Positions 11,903-22,441 of a stretch of DNA of 64,000 bases are shown here, in pieces. The position numbers were made by a program, and so were the translations under genes. Location: NCBI GenBank assembly GCA_905182995.1, contig CAJJDP010000054.1, forward strand, positions 130,964 through 194,963, given 5' to 3'. The notes below the pieces were generated by a model, which saw only the letters and a program-made list of their open reading frames with translations, was not told where the DNA came from and did no database searches. The first letter of the stretch is position 1. Each line of letters starts with the position of its first letter. The DNA comes from Paramecium octaurelia. Taxonomy: Eukaryota; Ciliophora; Oligohymenophorea; Peniculida; Parameciidae.

Positions 11903-12582
11903 TCATTTGAATGTTCCAGTGGCCCTCATTCGGCATTCGTTTAGTGATTGAGTAAGATACTTGATTTCTTTTCGTTGTTGATTGTATTTGAATACAATGG
12001 TTTACCTAAGGAAGGACTCCTCAACTTAATGAAAGTCGAAGTGAATCATGTGCACACTTCTGAATTCTGTTGTCTAATTAATTTCTAATCTGGCTGACCC
12101 ATCCAACATAACTTAGAAAATGGCTCCATATCTAAAGACATCTAGATCATACTAATACCCATTATAATTTTATTCGACCTTATTTAAAGTAGCTATTGTA
12201 ATTTGAGCATAATCCTTAAAAGGCATTTGCAAGTTCTGTAATGCTTTAATTTGAGTGAAACCATTAACTGTGGCTTCGTGATGAAATAAAAAGAACAAAT
12301 CCTTCTCTGAACTAATTTCAATTTTAATTGATTATGGATTACTATCAATTCCCCTTAATTAAACAATATCGTTACTAGTTATAGGACTCGTAGACGGATA
12401 GGTTCTGGTTAACTAAGTTCCTAGACTTCTGAGAACCGATCTTAGAATCGAATATTGATGTTTAAAATGCGATCATATAGGACTTTGTGTCCATCCTTTA
12501 AAGCGGGATCCAAGTAATCGATTTCAGCAAAGTCAAGTGGATTCAATTATACAGCATTTAACCATGAGCTGCCTGATTTCAT
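11903..12582 (-). CDS. SAS-6-like (SAS6L) head-domain protein, 218 aa
   Basis: SAS-6 heads oligomerise to build the ninefold cartwheel of basal bodies; SAS6L proteins of apicomplexans and kinetoplastids keep the head but lack the long coiled coil. This minus-strand protein starts MKSGSSWLNAV at ATG 12580-12582. Family-like features follow: KDLFFLFHHEATVNGF, which parallels the DPFFLY-x-L region of SAS-6, and RLEINQTTEFRSVHMIHFDF, which parallels A-x-L-x-IVE-x-N-x-FKHL-x-HL. It ends soon after the head at TGA 11903-11905. A 23-nt segment at 12342-12364 (GTT donor, TAG acceptor) must be removed to keep frame; a GTT donor is unusual. It is convergent with the Yop1 gene, 32 nt apart. The assignment is by remembered family pattern and should be tested by profile search. 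Confidence 0.72.
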
Positions 12583-12999
12583 GTGTTATTTTGAAATTAT
12601 TTAAAACAGTTAATAATAAAGAATTAAATAGATTAATTCATACTATATTTGAATTGTGTGAAAGTAATATGGCATAAAAAGTAAATGTGTTCTAATATAC
12701 AATTATTATGGATTAATCTGAGTGTGGAATATATTTAGATATATATAATTATATATAAGCATAAGAAGAAGTATAAGATACTAATCTTAAATATATATTA
12801 ATTATGATAATGTTGAATTTATGTTATATTTCTATTAGAAAGATTGTAAATATTCAGGTGATAAGAAGATTAATTCAACTCATGAAAATAAAATCTGAAT
12901 TTTGAGATTTATTACCAATTTCTATTAAGATTAGTAGAATATAATTTCTTAAATTTCATTTTGGTTGATTGGTATAGTAATTTTAATATTAATACAAAA
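12583..12999. promoter_or_regulatory. Divergent intergenic region
   Basis: About 417 nt of AT-rich DNA between two genes that start outward (SAS6-like to the left, E2 to the right). No specific promoter motif is recognisable. Confidence 0.4.
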
Positions 13000-13512
13000 A
13001 TGATTGACCTTGTAAATAATAGGTTGGAAATAGAGTTCAATGCAGTTCTAAATGCCATTGATGAAGGAGTTTTGGAAAATATGTCAGTCGAAGTCGATAA
13101 ACAAAACAATTCAATAAATTATAAGAAATGGATAGTCACCATCTATGGCAAGGAAGGTACAATTTGGGAAGGAGGTGAATTCCCAGGATTTCTAAATTTT
13201 CCTAAATCGTATCCAAGTGAGCCACCTTAATATTATTGGTAATTGCATGGAGGATAGTTTTAACATATGAATGTATTTGAAAACGGAGCAACTTGCATTG
13301 ATATCTTGAACAATAAAATAGGTTACACGCCAGCTACTACATGTGTAGAAATATTGAAGGGAATGGAAGGTTTTTTGTATAATCCAAATCCGAAATCTCC
13401 AACTATGAAGGGGTTGGCCAAAATATTCGAGGAGAACAAAGAGCAATATGGGAAATTAGTAAAAGCCTTCGTGAAACATTACATGATAGAAAAGGAGAAA
13501 AAGAAATAGTGA
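13000..13512 (+). CDS. Ubiquitin-like conjugating enzyme E2, UBC9-like, 170 aa
   Basis: E2 enzymes carry ubiquitin or SUMO as a thioester on a catalytic Cys. The frame from ATG 13000 shows IWEGGEFPGFLNFPKSYPSE, the standard WEGG-x-F...YP-x-x-PP core. The catalytic Cys is residue 99 in GATCIDIL, then comes the PNPKSP element and a C-terminal helix (NKEQYGKLVKAFVKHY). The usual HPN motif reads HMN (residues 89-91), with the key Asn kept eight residues before the Cys, as in UBC9. No intron is needed. Stop is TGA 13510-13512; the TAG just before it codes Gln. It is most like the UBC9/SUMO class, but the substrate class is inferred. It ends 37 nt from the convergent Cys-rich gene. Confidence 0.92.
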
Positions 13513-13549
13513 TATATATATAAATATTTAAATTAGAGTGTCATTCTCT

Positions 13550-16500
13550 TCATTGTTATTGATCTTAATATATTATTTCCAAAATTTGATTAATGGGATT
13601 TACTTTTTTCTTCCACCAAAAATAAGTTGCTACAAAGAATATGGATGTAGATGGAATTATGGTTGCAATAATTGGTATTTCAGGTGTTGTAGGGTCACCA
13701 ATGACTTATTCGCAAGTTTGTGAATCAGAATTATACGAATATTATAAAGTGCACATATCGCAGGAATTTTTAGACGAGCATTATATGCAATTATCAATGC
13801 AATATTCACAAACTCCTTCTTCATTTTCAAACATTTGTATTTGATTGCAAATGCTAAATAGAATGCATCTTCCATTTTCTAAGCGATCAAAATTAGCAAC
13901 ATTTTAATCGCATTCCAAACAAGTTGATAGTCCAATATCAGGATCATTAGAGATAATGCATTTAAGACATCCAGATGAACACTGTTCACATTGATTGTCC
14001 TTTAAAAAGTACCCATCTAAGCAGGAATTGCATTAATCTTAATGTTGACAACTGTTGCAATTAAGTACATTACATTTTGTACACTTATTAATGGGAGTAA
14101 TTTCTAGGTAATAACCTTACCCACAGAGTGTACAATCTTACCCACTGGTACATTGTTGACATCCTTCTTGACACTTCATACATTTATGATCAGAATTTAA
14201 GTAGTATGATTACACGCAGGTGGAACACTAGTCAACTGCAAAGCAATTGAGACAAGGTGTTTGGCATTTATTGCAAGATCTCCCCATAGAATAATAATAA
14301 CCATCCTAACAAACCAAACAAAGGTCTTATGTACATTATAAACAATTGTCTGTACATTTATGACATTCTTTTTGTACAGGATAGTACCCATCATCACATT
14401 ATTGACAGGTTTATGAATCGCAATATTAGCAATTGGGTTTGCAGGAGATGCAGGTTGAATTTTAGATGTAAAATTTGGATTTGCATTATAAACATTAAGT
14501 TTCTGTACATGAAGTGCAGTTTGATTAACATGGATGACATTCTCCATCTTTTAAATAGTTATCTTCCTGACAGTATAGACACTGTTGACTGTTGCAAAAC
14601 TTACAATGAGGCTAGCAACTAACACAAATGTTCTATTCAGGTACATAGGGTGAGTTGCATTTAATACACTTTTCTTCATTGCATTCTATGCAGTTGTCAG
14701 AGCATCTTATACAAGTGCTGTCTTTAAGATAATATCCTGCATTGCATTTAGTGCATCCAATCTCATCACATTCCGTACAGAGCGAATCGCAATTTTAACA
14801 TTGATTCTCTTTTAAGAAATAACGAGATGAAATACACGAATGACAGATTGTGAGGGATGAACAAGTGCCACAAGGATATCTACAAGATTAACACTCAGAA
14901 GAGGAATCTAAGAAGTATCCATCTTAACAGGATTTGCAATAGTTATTATCACAAAACAGGCAAGGCGGCGAACAAGATACACATTGATGGTTGACTAAGA
15001 AATATCCTGTAATGCAACTTGTACATTAAGTAGTATTGATGCAAGATTGACAAGGGTTTGAGCAATTGACACACTTGTTGTCTATTAAATACTATGATGA
15101 AGTGCATCCTGTGCAGTTAGTAGGACTATACTTACAGTTATTGCAAGTTGAATCACAAACCATACATTTTTATAGATCCCAATCATAATAATATCCATTG
15201 TTACATTTACAATTATCAGTGCATAGTACACACTGATTCGACTTGTATTCGTAATTTGGCATGCATTTTACACAGATTTTATTGTTTGATTTGGAACATT
15301 CCTTACAATTGGATGGTTCACATATTTAACATGGTTGATTCGTATTGATGCCATCATTGTTCGAACAAGAAGTGCAGTTATTTTCATTACCTTCGCAACT
15401 AAGACATTGCGGTTTGCATGGAAGACATTGGTCTTAAGACTTAAAGTACCTTTCCACACAGGATTAACAACTAATTTTAGTGCCATCATATGTACAGGAG
15501 GTGCAACTGCTTGGACATAATTTGCAAGTTGTGTTGTTATACTTATAAGCATTTGCTGCACATGAAGTACAGATTGTAGCTGATGTACAAGCTGAGCATT
15601 CTGGTGAGCATTTTATACACTGGTTATTTGTGAAATAATATCCTTCGACGCAACTAGTGCAGATATTAGAATTGGTACAGCTTTTACATCCAACCTTTAC
15701 GAGAGAGCAGAGAAGACACTCTGCACCAGAAAGATATTTATCACTTGTACAACTTGTGCAATTATTAGGTGCAGATTCACATGTTTTGCAAAGGATACTG
15801 CATTTCTAACAATCATTATTTACTTTGAAATAATCGGTTTGACAGGTTATACAGTTAGTGCTTGATACTTGACAGGTCAAGCATTGTAAAGCACATTATT
15901 TGCAAGTCTGAGTGGATGTATCCAAGTACTTACCATTCTCACAGGATGTACATGTATATGCATTGTTGTCGCAAGATTTGCAATTATCATCACATAATTA
16001 GCAAGTATTATTAGAAACATATGAAGTAATTGCACAACTTGCGCAAGTATTCTGAGAATAGCATAGAGTGCATTGCGAATTCGTGCAGTTATTCAATTAG
16101 CATTTCTTCTCAATAGTTGCAGTGTATTGAGATTTGCATTTGGTACATTCATTAAATGAAGTACATTCTATGCAATTAGCATCACATTGATAACATGCAT
16201 TGTTGAATAAGTAATAGCCCGCCTTGCAAGATGTGCAATAGGAACTAACGTTGTTGCAAGTATTACACTCAGCAGAACAAATTTAGCATGAATTATCCAA
16301 ATCCATGTAATACCCATCAACACAAGAGGAACATGAAGACGAAGTACAAGATTTGCATGGATATGAACAATTCACACATTAATGCCCACTGAGATATGAA
16401 GTATCCGCACATTTTATACAAGTACTATAATCTGTGCATTCTAAACAAGAAGGATGCTTACATTTCTTACATTGTTTAGTTAAATCATTGAAATAATACC

Positions 16501-18976
16501 CCTTTTGGCATTCAAAGCACTGGTTATCATTAGGTCCAAAACAATCTGTACATGCACTATTGCATTGATTACAATTTAAACCATACTGTCCTTTCTGACA
16601 ACATGTCTCTGATGCTGAACAAGCTACACACAAATTATTTACTAACTTATATCCTTTATCGCAAGCCAAACAGTTATTTTCACTGCATTAGATGCAATTC
16701 ACTTACTTACACATATAACATTTTGCGTTATTCAAATAATAATACGGCAAGCACTCCTTGCACTAAGTTGAATCATAACAACTATGACAAGGAGACTGGC
16801 ATGCCTAACAAACAGATGAACTCGAAATATAGTAGCCAACACTACATTGATTACATAGTGGTGTTCCACTTACAATTGTGCAATTCTACTCGCATTCTTA
16901 AGGACATGCTAAACACGAAGTCATTGTTTTTGCATATCCACTTATACATGTTGTGGGATTCACTGTTGTAGGATCCATAAAGATGCATCTTTTATTAAGT
17001 TCATCGAATTCATATCCATCTAGACAACTTAAGCAATGTTCTTTGGATGTGCATGTCTTACATGGTGCTTCACATTTATTGCACTTATTAAGGTCATCTA
17101 AATAATTGGTATCGTCTATGCAACTGGTGTATGTCTCCTCTGTGACATCACAAGTTAAACAAGGAGACTTGCACACTACACAAGTCTTGCCAACCAACAC
17201 TTTACCAGATTAACAAGAGTAACATTCATCTTCTTTTTCATAACAGGTTTTGCAGTTCGAATCACATTTCAAACATGTGTAATTCTATTCAAAATATCCA
17301 ACTACACAAGATGTGCACTAACTTGAATTTTTGCATTTTGTGCAATTTTTTTAGGGACAGGAATTACAAGTTGCTTACACACCAATTATAGTTTCCTCTA
17401 AATAATTACCATCCTAGCACTAAGTGCAATACGAAAAAGATGTGCATCTTTTACATTTTAATGCACATTAAAGACATTTAAATGAAGATGTATCTAGATA
17501 ATAACCTGGTTCACATTAGCTGCATTTCGTTTAAGTGTCACACTAAATACACTTGCTCATTGAGGATGAACATAAATCACACGTGTTGCCTGATAGATAA
17601 TATCCACTTACACAAGAATTGCATTGTGAGAGTGATAAACAATCTTTACAAGGGGATTGACATTCAACACATATTGAATTCTCCATGTAATAGGTTTTTG
17701 CACAATCAATACAAACAGTAGCAGAAGAGCAGGTTTTGCACTTTGTATCACATTAGGTGCAAAATTCACCATCAGAATAGTAGCCATGATCACATTCTAC
17801 ACAGGTGTTCTATGTTATGTCTGAACATTTAATGCAGACATTGTCAACACAACCTTAACAATTGGTATTCCTGCACTTCTTAAAGCAGTTCCCATTAGCA
17901 TCTAGAGGGTATTAGCATTCACATTTTTTGAGTGATTCATTATATGAGAAATCGTTCATACATTTATTACATTTTGCATTCCCCTCATTATCGAATTCGC
18001 AATCTTCACAATCAGAACAAACCTCCAATAAAGCAACATAATTATTTATTATTCTATTGAGATCTGGTAAACCTAATATTGAATCTGATTTATAAATCAT
18101 CAGACCAAAATATTGCATGTATAAGATATTCTCTTCTAAGAACCTCATAGATTCCAAGATTCTTCTATTCCTCACGATTGGCAGACCATCTGTGAACACT
18201 ATATAAATAAGTAAGTTGTCATTGTCCTTTACACTTTAGAAGATGATAAATTAATATTTTCTACCATTGACTAATCTTTGAAACGGTTAAGATGTAAATT
18301 AATCAAAATTAGTATACCATGTCAAACTTTGAGGGTAAGTGTACTGTTTCACAGCCAAAATAAACAGGTTCTGATGAACATATGGAAAATATTCCCCATC
18401 CAAGGTCCCTTTGCCTGATATTATTTAAGATTGACCCTTGATCAATTGTGAAATCGATATTTTAGTTTGCGTGTCTTTTTTGGTTGGATCAAAAATATAC
18501 GAATTATCTATTATTTCTACTAAAAGAGCATTCGATGAACTATCGCTTTATTTAATTTTCTATAATTACTCCTTTTAAGGATTACCATTTTTAGATATCT
18601 TAAATGTAAAATCAAATAAATTCTTATCCGTATTCTTAATACAATTGTATTAAGATTTGGATTCATAATAACCCTCTGAACATTCGCATCTTTCAAATAA
18701 AATAATTCTATTTGAGTTTGCCTCATCGCAGCTCAAGCATTTATTGGGATTCTCATAGCTGCATGTTATGCAATTCTAATTGCATTTAAAGCAACCCTTG
18801 CTTTTCAGATTGCTTTGCAATTCTTGAAAATGTTATTCACAAATGCATTCATTATTAACTAATTTTCGAGTTGGTGGACAACTCAAACATTTCTCGGTAT
18901 CTTAAGGATCACAACTTTAACAACGAAAATTACATCCTTAAACAAACTGGGTGAGAAATACAACAAATAATATCAT
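13550..18976 (-). CDS. Giant Cys-rich type I membrane protein, 1808 aa
   Basis: An intronless minus-strand frame from ATG 18974-18976 to TGA 13550-13552. It has a signal peptide (MILFVVFLTQFVQG) followed at once by C-x3-C-x2-C. A non-Cys globular insert at about residues 130-350 includes YIVFTDGLPIVRN. More than 1300 residues of C-x2-C and C-x(6-15)-C repeats follow, for example CTDCFGPNDNQCFECQKGYY, like the furin-like/growth-factor-receptor Cys-rich repeats of many ciliate surface proteins. Near the C-terminus a hydrophobic segment (IPIIATIIPSTSIFFVATYF) is followed by WWKKK and a short tail, so a type I topology is likely. It differs from GPI-anchored Paramecium immobilisation antigens, which lack such a cytoplasmic tail. 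Role unknown: adhesion or surface reception is a guess. Codon use agrees with the neighbours. Confidence 0.93.
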
Positions 18977-19192
18977 CAAATTATTATTTAATTTAATTCT
19001 ATTTATTTGAACCTTTTAATACGCACATAATAGTTTTATAGATCGACTAGAATTCGGGAAATTAATGTTTTGATTTATTTTATATATATATTATTCGTGC
19101 AATCTACTCATCCTGGTCTAGCCCAATTCTTAGCAGGTGGTAATTCTCTCAACGATAATTTATCATATGGAGTGTTACGACTATTCGATAAT

Positions 19193-19381
19193 TCACATTT
19201 CTTACGGCTCATTTGAATCCTTCTTGACTACAGAATTCCAAGAGGAAATCTAGTATCCTTACCAACCATAAGCAATGAAAATGAAGAAAACCCATGGCAA
19301 TATTCTAGTATTCATGACTGGAGTGTGAATATTGAATATTCCATTTCTCTCAAATGAGGTAGTCCTTCTAAACCAAGCCAT
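19193..19381 (-). CDS. Micro-protein, 62 aa, one membrane helix
   Basis: Minus frame from ATG 19379-19381 to TGA 19193-19195. The N-terminus MAWFRRTTSFERNG is basic and lacks acidic residues until Glu11, as in mitochondrial presequences. A single hydrophobic helix follows (ILPWVFFIFIAYGWQGY), then a polar tail ending NEPQEM. The size and layout resemble accessory subunits of respiratory complexes, but no family is recognised. It lies 26 nt downstream of another micro-gene on the same strand. Confidence 0.62.
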
Positions 19382-19407
19382 TGTTGCTGGAGTTCTCTCT
19401 TTGCATA

Positions 19408-19652
19408 TCAATCAACACTCTTACATGTCCTGGCCGTCCTCAATACCAATCCCTCAATATTTTGAGGAATCTCTGGTTGTACTTCAAGCTTTCCAACATT
19501 GGCAGCCAAGAAATCACTCTTCACTATAAATATCTATGAGCACTCATACATTATTGAATTTCTCCGAATTCTGGGCCCACCTTATCGTACTTATTGGTAA
19601 AGAGCGGGTCAAATTTGCCGAAAGTCTTCGTCTCAGGTATGAAATTGCTCAT
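19408..19652 (-). CDS. Small soluble protein, 72 aa
   Basis: Minus frame from ATG 19650-19652 (MSNFIPETKTFGKFDPLF) to TGA 19408-19410, with one 26-nt intron at 19524-19549 (GTATGA...TTATAG). Without splicing the frame hits a TGA inside the intron. The product has balanced charge and no membrane segment; it contains DKVGPEFGEIQQ and VQPEIPQNIEGLVLR. No family is recognised. The intron has canonical ends and a length typical of this window, which supports it being a real gene. Confidence 0.68.
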
Positions 19653-19801
19653 TAATTTTATTAATTAAATATTCTTTATTGTTTTATGTTAATGACTATA
19701 TTAATCCAAAACAATTTATTTAATACAGTAGTAGAATTTACTAGGCACTCACTTAATACAACATTCGAATTATTTAAACAATCTAACTTAATATTATTTT
19801 T

Positions 19802-21072
19802 ATGATCGAAATTGAATCTATAACCAACGAAATTAAGTACAACTTAAAAAGCAAAAATGTATTTATTCTAAACAACCTAGGCTGATGAAATGATCATGGA
19901 CACATATCTCTTGGCTTTTCAACAAGGAAGGAATCCAAAACAGAATTTTGGATAGAACCTAGATTTAATTAATAACTTAAGGCAATACATTGATATGCAA
20001 GTGTACACAAAAGAACAGATTTCAAATCTCTATAATAGGGTTTTGAATGGAAATCAAAATGTTTAATTCATTTCTATTATTTTAGCTCCTCCAGTTATGC
20101 AACCAAATCGAATAGAACACACTTAAGTAAGTCAATTCGGCTATTTAGAATCGAATAATTCGATGACTCTCAATTCTAACCAATGAAAAGGGAAATCATT
20201 TAAATCAATTAAATATAATAGAATTCATAAATATAGAATAGTTTTATATATGAAGATGAAGAAGATAAGAATCTCCAATTTGCTAAAAAAATGTAGTTAG
20301 AGTATATATATTTTATGTATCCTTCAGATTGGATTCGGAATACTAGAAGGAGTTGAGTGCTTCTATTGAAAAGGAAGAGATAATAAGAAAGAAGAGGAAA
20401 TAATAAGAGGATGAATTAAATAATTAAATTGAATGCAAGATTTGTTTAGAAGTTATCCCCTTGATTGAAATGGCAACTTTGCAATGTTCTCACATTTATC
20501 ATCAGAAGTGCTTAAATTAATTCTGTGTCACTCAGATTTAAGCACGTCAGTTTCCTCTCTGCTGTCCTGCAATTGAGTGTAAGAAGAGTATGATCTATTC
20601 TGATTTAACAGAAGTGTTGGATGATCAAAGTCTAATTGAATTTTAATAGTATACTTTCAAATAATACGTTGAAAGTCATGGCGATGAAGTAATCAATCAT
20701 CTCATTATTAAGTATTCATGGTGTCCAACTCCTGATTGCAAATATGTATTTGTAGCAGCAGATGCCTAATTCAATTGTCCTTCTTGCACGAAATCATACT
20801 GTCTTTAATGTAAGATTGAATATCATCATGGATTTACTTGCCAGGCCTATAAGGATAAAATCTAAAATGAATAGAGAGCAAAGAATGAGAAAGTCTTAGA
20901 TGATCAATTCTTTTAGTTTGTTAAAGGCGCTAAATATAAGCAATGTCCTTAATGTAAGTTTTGGGTGGAAAAGAATTAGGGATGTGATCACATGACTTGT
21001 AGGTGTAAATTTTAATTTTGTTATGTCTGTGGAGGCGTTTATGGTAATTGCAATTGTAAAAAAAGAAGATGA
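19802..21072 (+). CDS. RBR-type E3 ubiquitin ligase (RING1-IBR-RING2), 391 aa
   Basis: RBR ligases pass ubiquitin through a thioester on RING2. RING1 is CKICLEVIPL...CSHIYHQKCL. The IBR has CPTPDCKYVF and CPSCTKSYC...C. RING2 reads CPQCKFWVEKNQGCDHMTC, with the predicted catalytic Cys at residue 363, followed by CRCKFQFCYVCGG. The N-terminal 200 residues are helical and Gln/Glu-rich with no recognised substrate domain. Four introns were assigned: 19859-19880 (22 nt), 20061-20085 (25), 20127-20148 (22) and 20302-20327 (26, CAG end). With them the frame is continuous from ATG 19802 to TGA 21070-21072. Without the second intron the front part would look like a separate short gene ending at 20186. 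The layout resembles Ariadne/RNF14-type ligases, without their extra domains. Confidence 0.93.
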
Positions 21073-21177
21073 AAATATTAGTAATGATTTTATTACAACT
21101 TTTTCTAAATTAATTTAGTGCTAGTCACTATCTGGCTATTAAGTGTAATTTTTCATATCTGTTTTTCAGCATCCCTT

Positions 21178-21273
21178 TCATTTTTGGATCCTAATATTTG
21201 TGAAATAATAATATCCGAGTGGTTCAGGTGTAAATGATGGGTTAATTTGGCCTTAATATTCCATATCGAACAT
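21178..21273 (-). other. Possible very short ORF, strand uncertain
   Basis: Between the RBR and Myb genes both strands hold a short protein-like frame. The minus frame (start 21271-21273, MFDMEYQGQINPSFTPEP, stop 21178-21180) gives 31 residues. A plus frame starting at ATG ATG near 21233 reads MMGQFGLNIPYRTFGG and ends at a TGA near 21340. Neither has a motif, and only one, if any, can be real. Reported so the stretch is not mistaken for empty. Confidence 0.25.
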
Positions 21274-21400
21274 TTGGAGGGCAGAAATGGAGGTATAAAA
21301 TAAGGAATGAGGAGGGACAGTTGGTTGTAGAAATCAGTTGAGAATTATATTAAAAATAACTTATGTTTATTATCATAAATACTTATATATAAAATTTCAA

Positions 21401-22392
21401 ATGAGCTTCTCTGAATCGAATGATTTTCAGAATGAGAAGTACAGATTTGAGGAATTAGATGATTTCATTGATTTCGAAGATTTGGCATATAATGATGTGA
21501 TGAGATATGAGGGCGACTTGGGAAAGTATGAGTTGTTTAAAGCGTTTGATAGTGTAGATAAGGACAAGGAGAGGGAATTGGTTGAAGAGAATCAGAGTGA
21601 GATGCAGAAGATTTCATCGACTCTTTGTATGAGGGAGGAGGAGGAATCGGATGAGTCAGAGGATGAATCTTAGTTTCAAGGAACGTAAGGGAATTTGGCA
21701 TTATAATTTGCAGGCAATCTAGAACATGTAATTCTGGGACTGTACAGAAATCGATTAGGAAGAGGAATAGGAGCAAGGAAGAACCTGTAAGATTTGAATG
21801 ATTAATAGTGTGGTTGTAGAAGAGAAAGATTAAGAAGTGGAGTGAGGAAGAGAACAAGCGTTTGGAAGATTTGTTTCAAATTTACAAAGGAGATTGGGAG
21901 ATTATTGTTAGATTTTTGGAAGGGAGGACAGTTTCATAATGTAAATAACACTGGTAGCGTTTGAGTGGTGGTCAGGAGAAGAAGAGGAAGTGGACAGAGG
22001 AGGAAAATCAGATAATTCTGTCATTCACAAAGGAGAATCCGTAGTTTAATAATTGGGCTTTGATTGCAGCAAGTATGAATTGTTGATTAAAGAGAGGAAT
22101 GCAGGGTAGGAATGGGAAACAAATACGAGAGCATTATATGAATCAGTTGCGTCCTGGGATCAAGAATAAGTAGGGGTGGAACGAGGAGGAGGACAAGTTG
22201 TTATTAAATTTGTATCAGAGATATGGGAGCAAGTGGTGTTAGATAAACAAACATTTTGAAGGGAGAACAGTATGATATTTGTAGTAAATGAAGGAAATAA
22301 TGTTGAAGAATAGATTCAATAAATTGTAGAAGGGAAACACCTACATCGATCACTTTCTCAATATAGATGATGAACCACAGTAATAGTAATGA
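21401..22392 (+). CDS. Three-repeat Myb (R1R2R3) DNA-binding protein, 293 aa
   Basis: Myb repeats bind DNA through three helices with regularly spaced Trp. After an acidic N-terminus (EEEESDESEDES) come R1 (KKWSEEENKRLEDLF...GDWEIIVRFLEGRT), R2 (RKWTEEENQIILSF...NNWALIAARMQGRNGKQIRE) and R3 (GWNEEEDKLLLNLYQRYGSK...KHFEGRT...LKNRFNKL), matching c-Myb-type proteins. Four introns are required: 21685-21713 (29 nt, CAG), 21787-21819 (33, TAG), 22073-22096 (24, GAG) and 22270-22293 (24, AAG). The last two fall inside R2 and R3 and are pinned exactly by the conserved motifs. Both are multiples of three and carry an in-frame TGA. Stop TGA 22390-22392 follows a Gln run. Likely a nuclear transcription or splicing-linked (CDC5-like) factor; the length is too short for CDC5. 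Confidence 0.92.
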
Positions 22393-22441
22393 TCTCTCAC
22401 ATTCTCTTTTAATTGATTATATTTAATAATTATTTATATAA

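Noticed and set aside
13538..13844. Short plus-strand frames between the E2 and the Cys-rich gene
   Set aside because: They overlap the C-terminus and membrane helix of the minus-strand protein and have no support.
14197..17721. Several open frames on both strands within the Cys-rich gene
   Set aside because: All are shadows; the single minus frame with regular C-x2-C spacing explains the region.
19802..20186. Separate short gene in front of the RBR ligase
   Set aside because: Using the 25-nt and 22-nt introns at 20061 and 20127 the frame runs directly into the RBR protein, with total length divisible by three.
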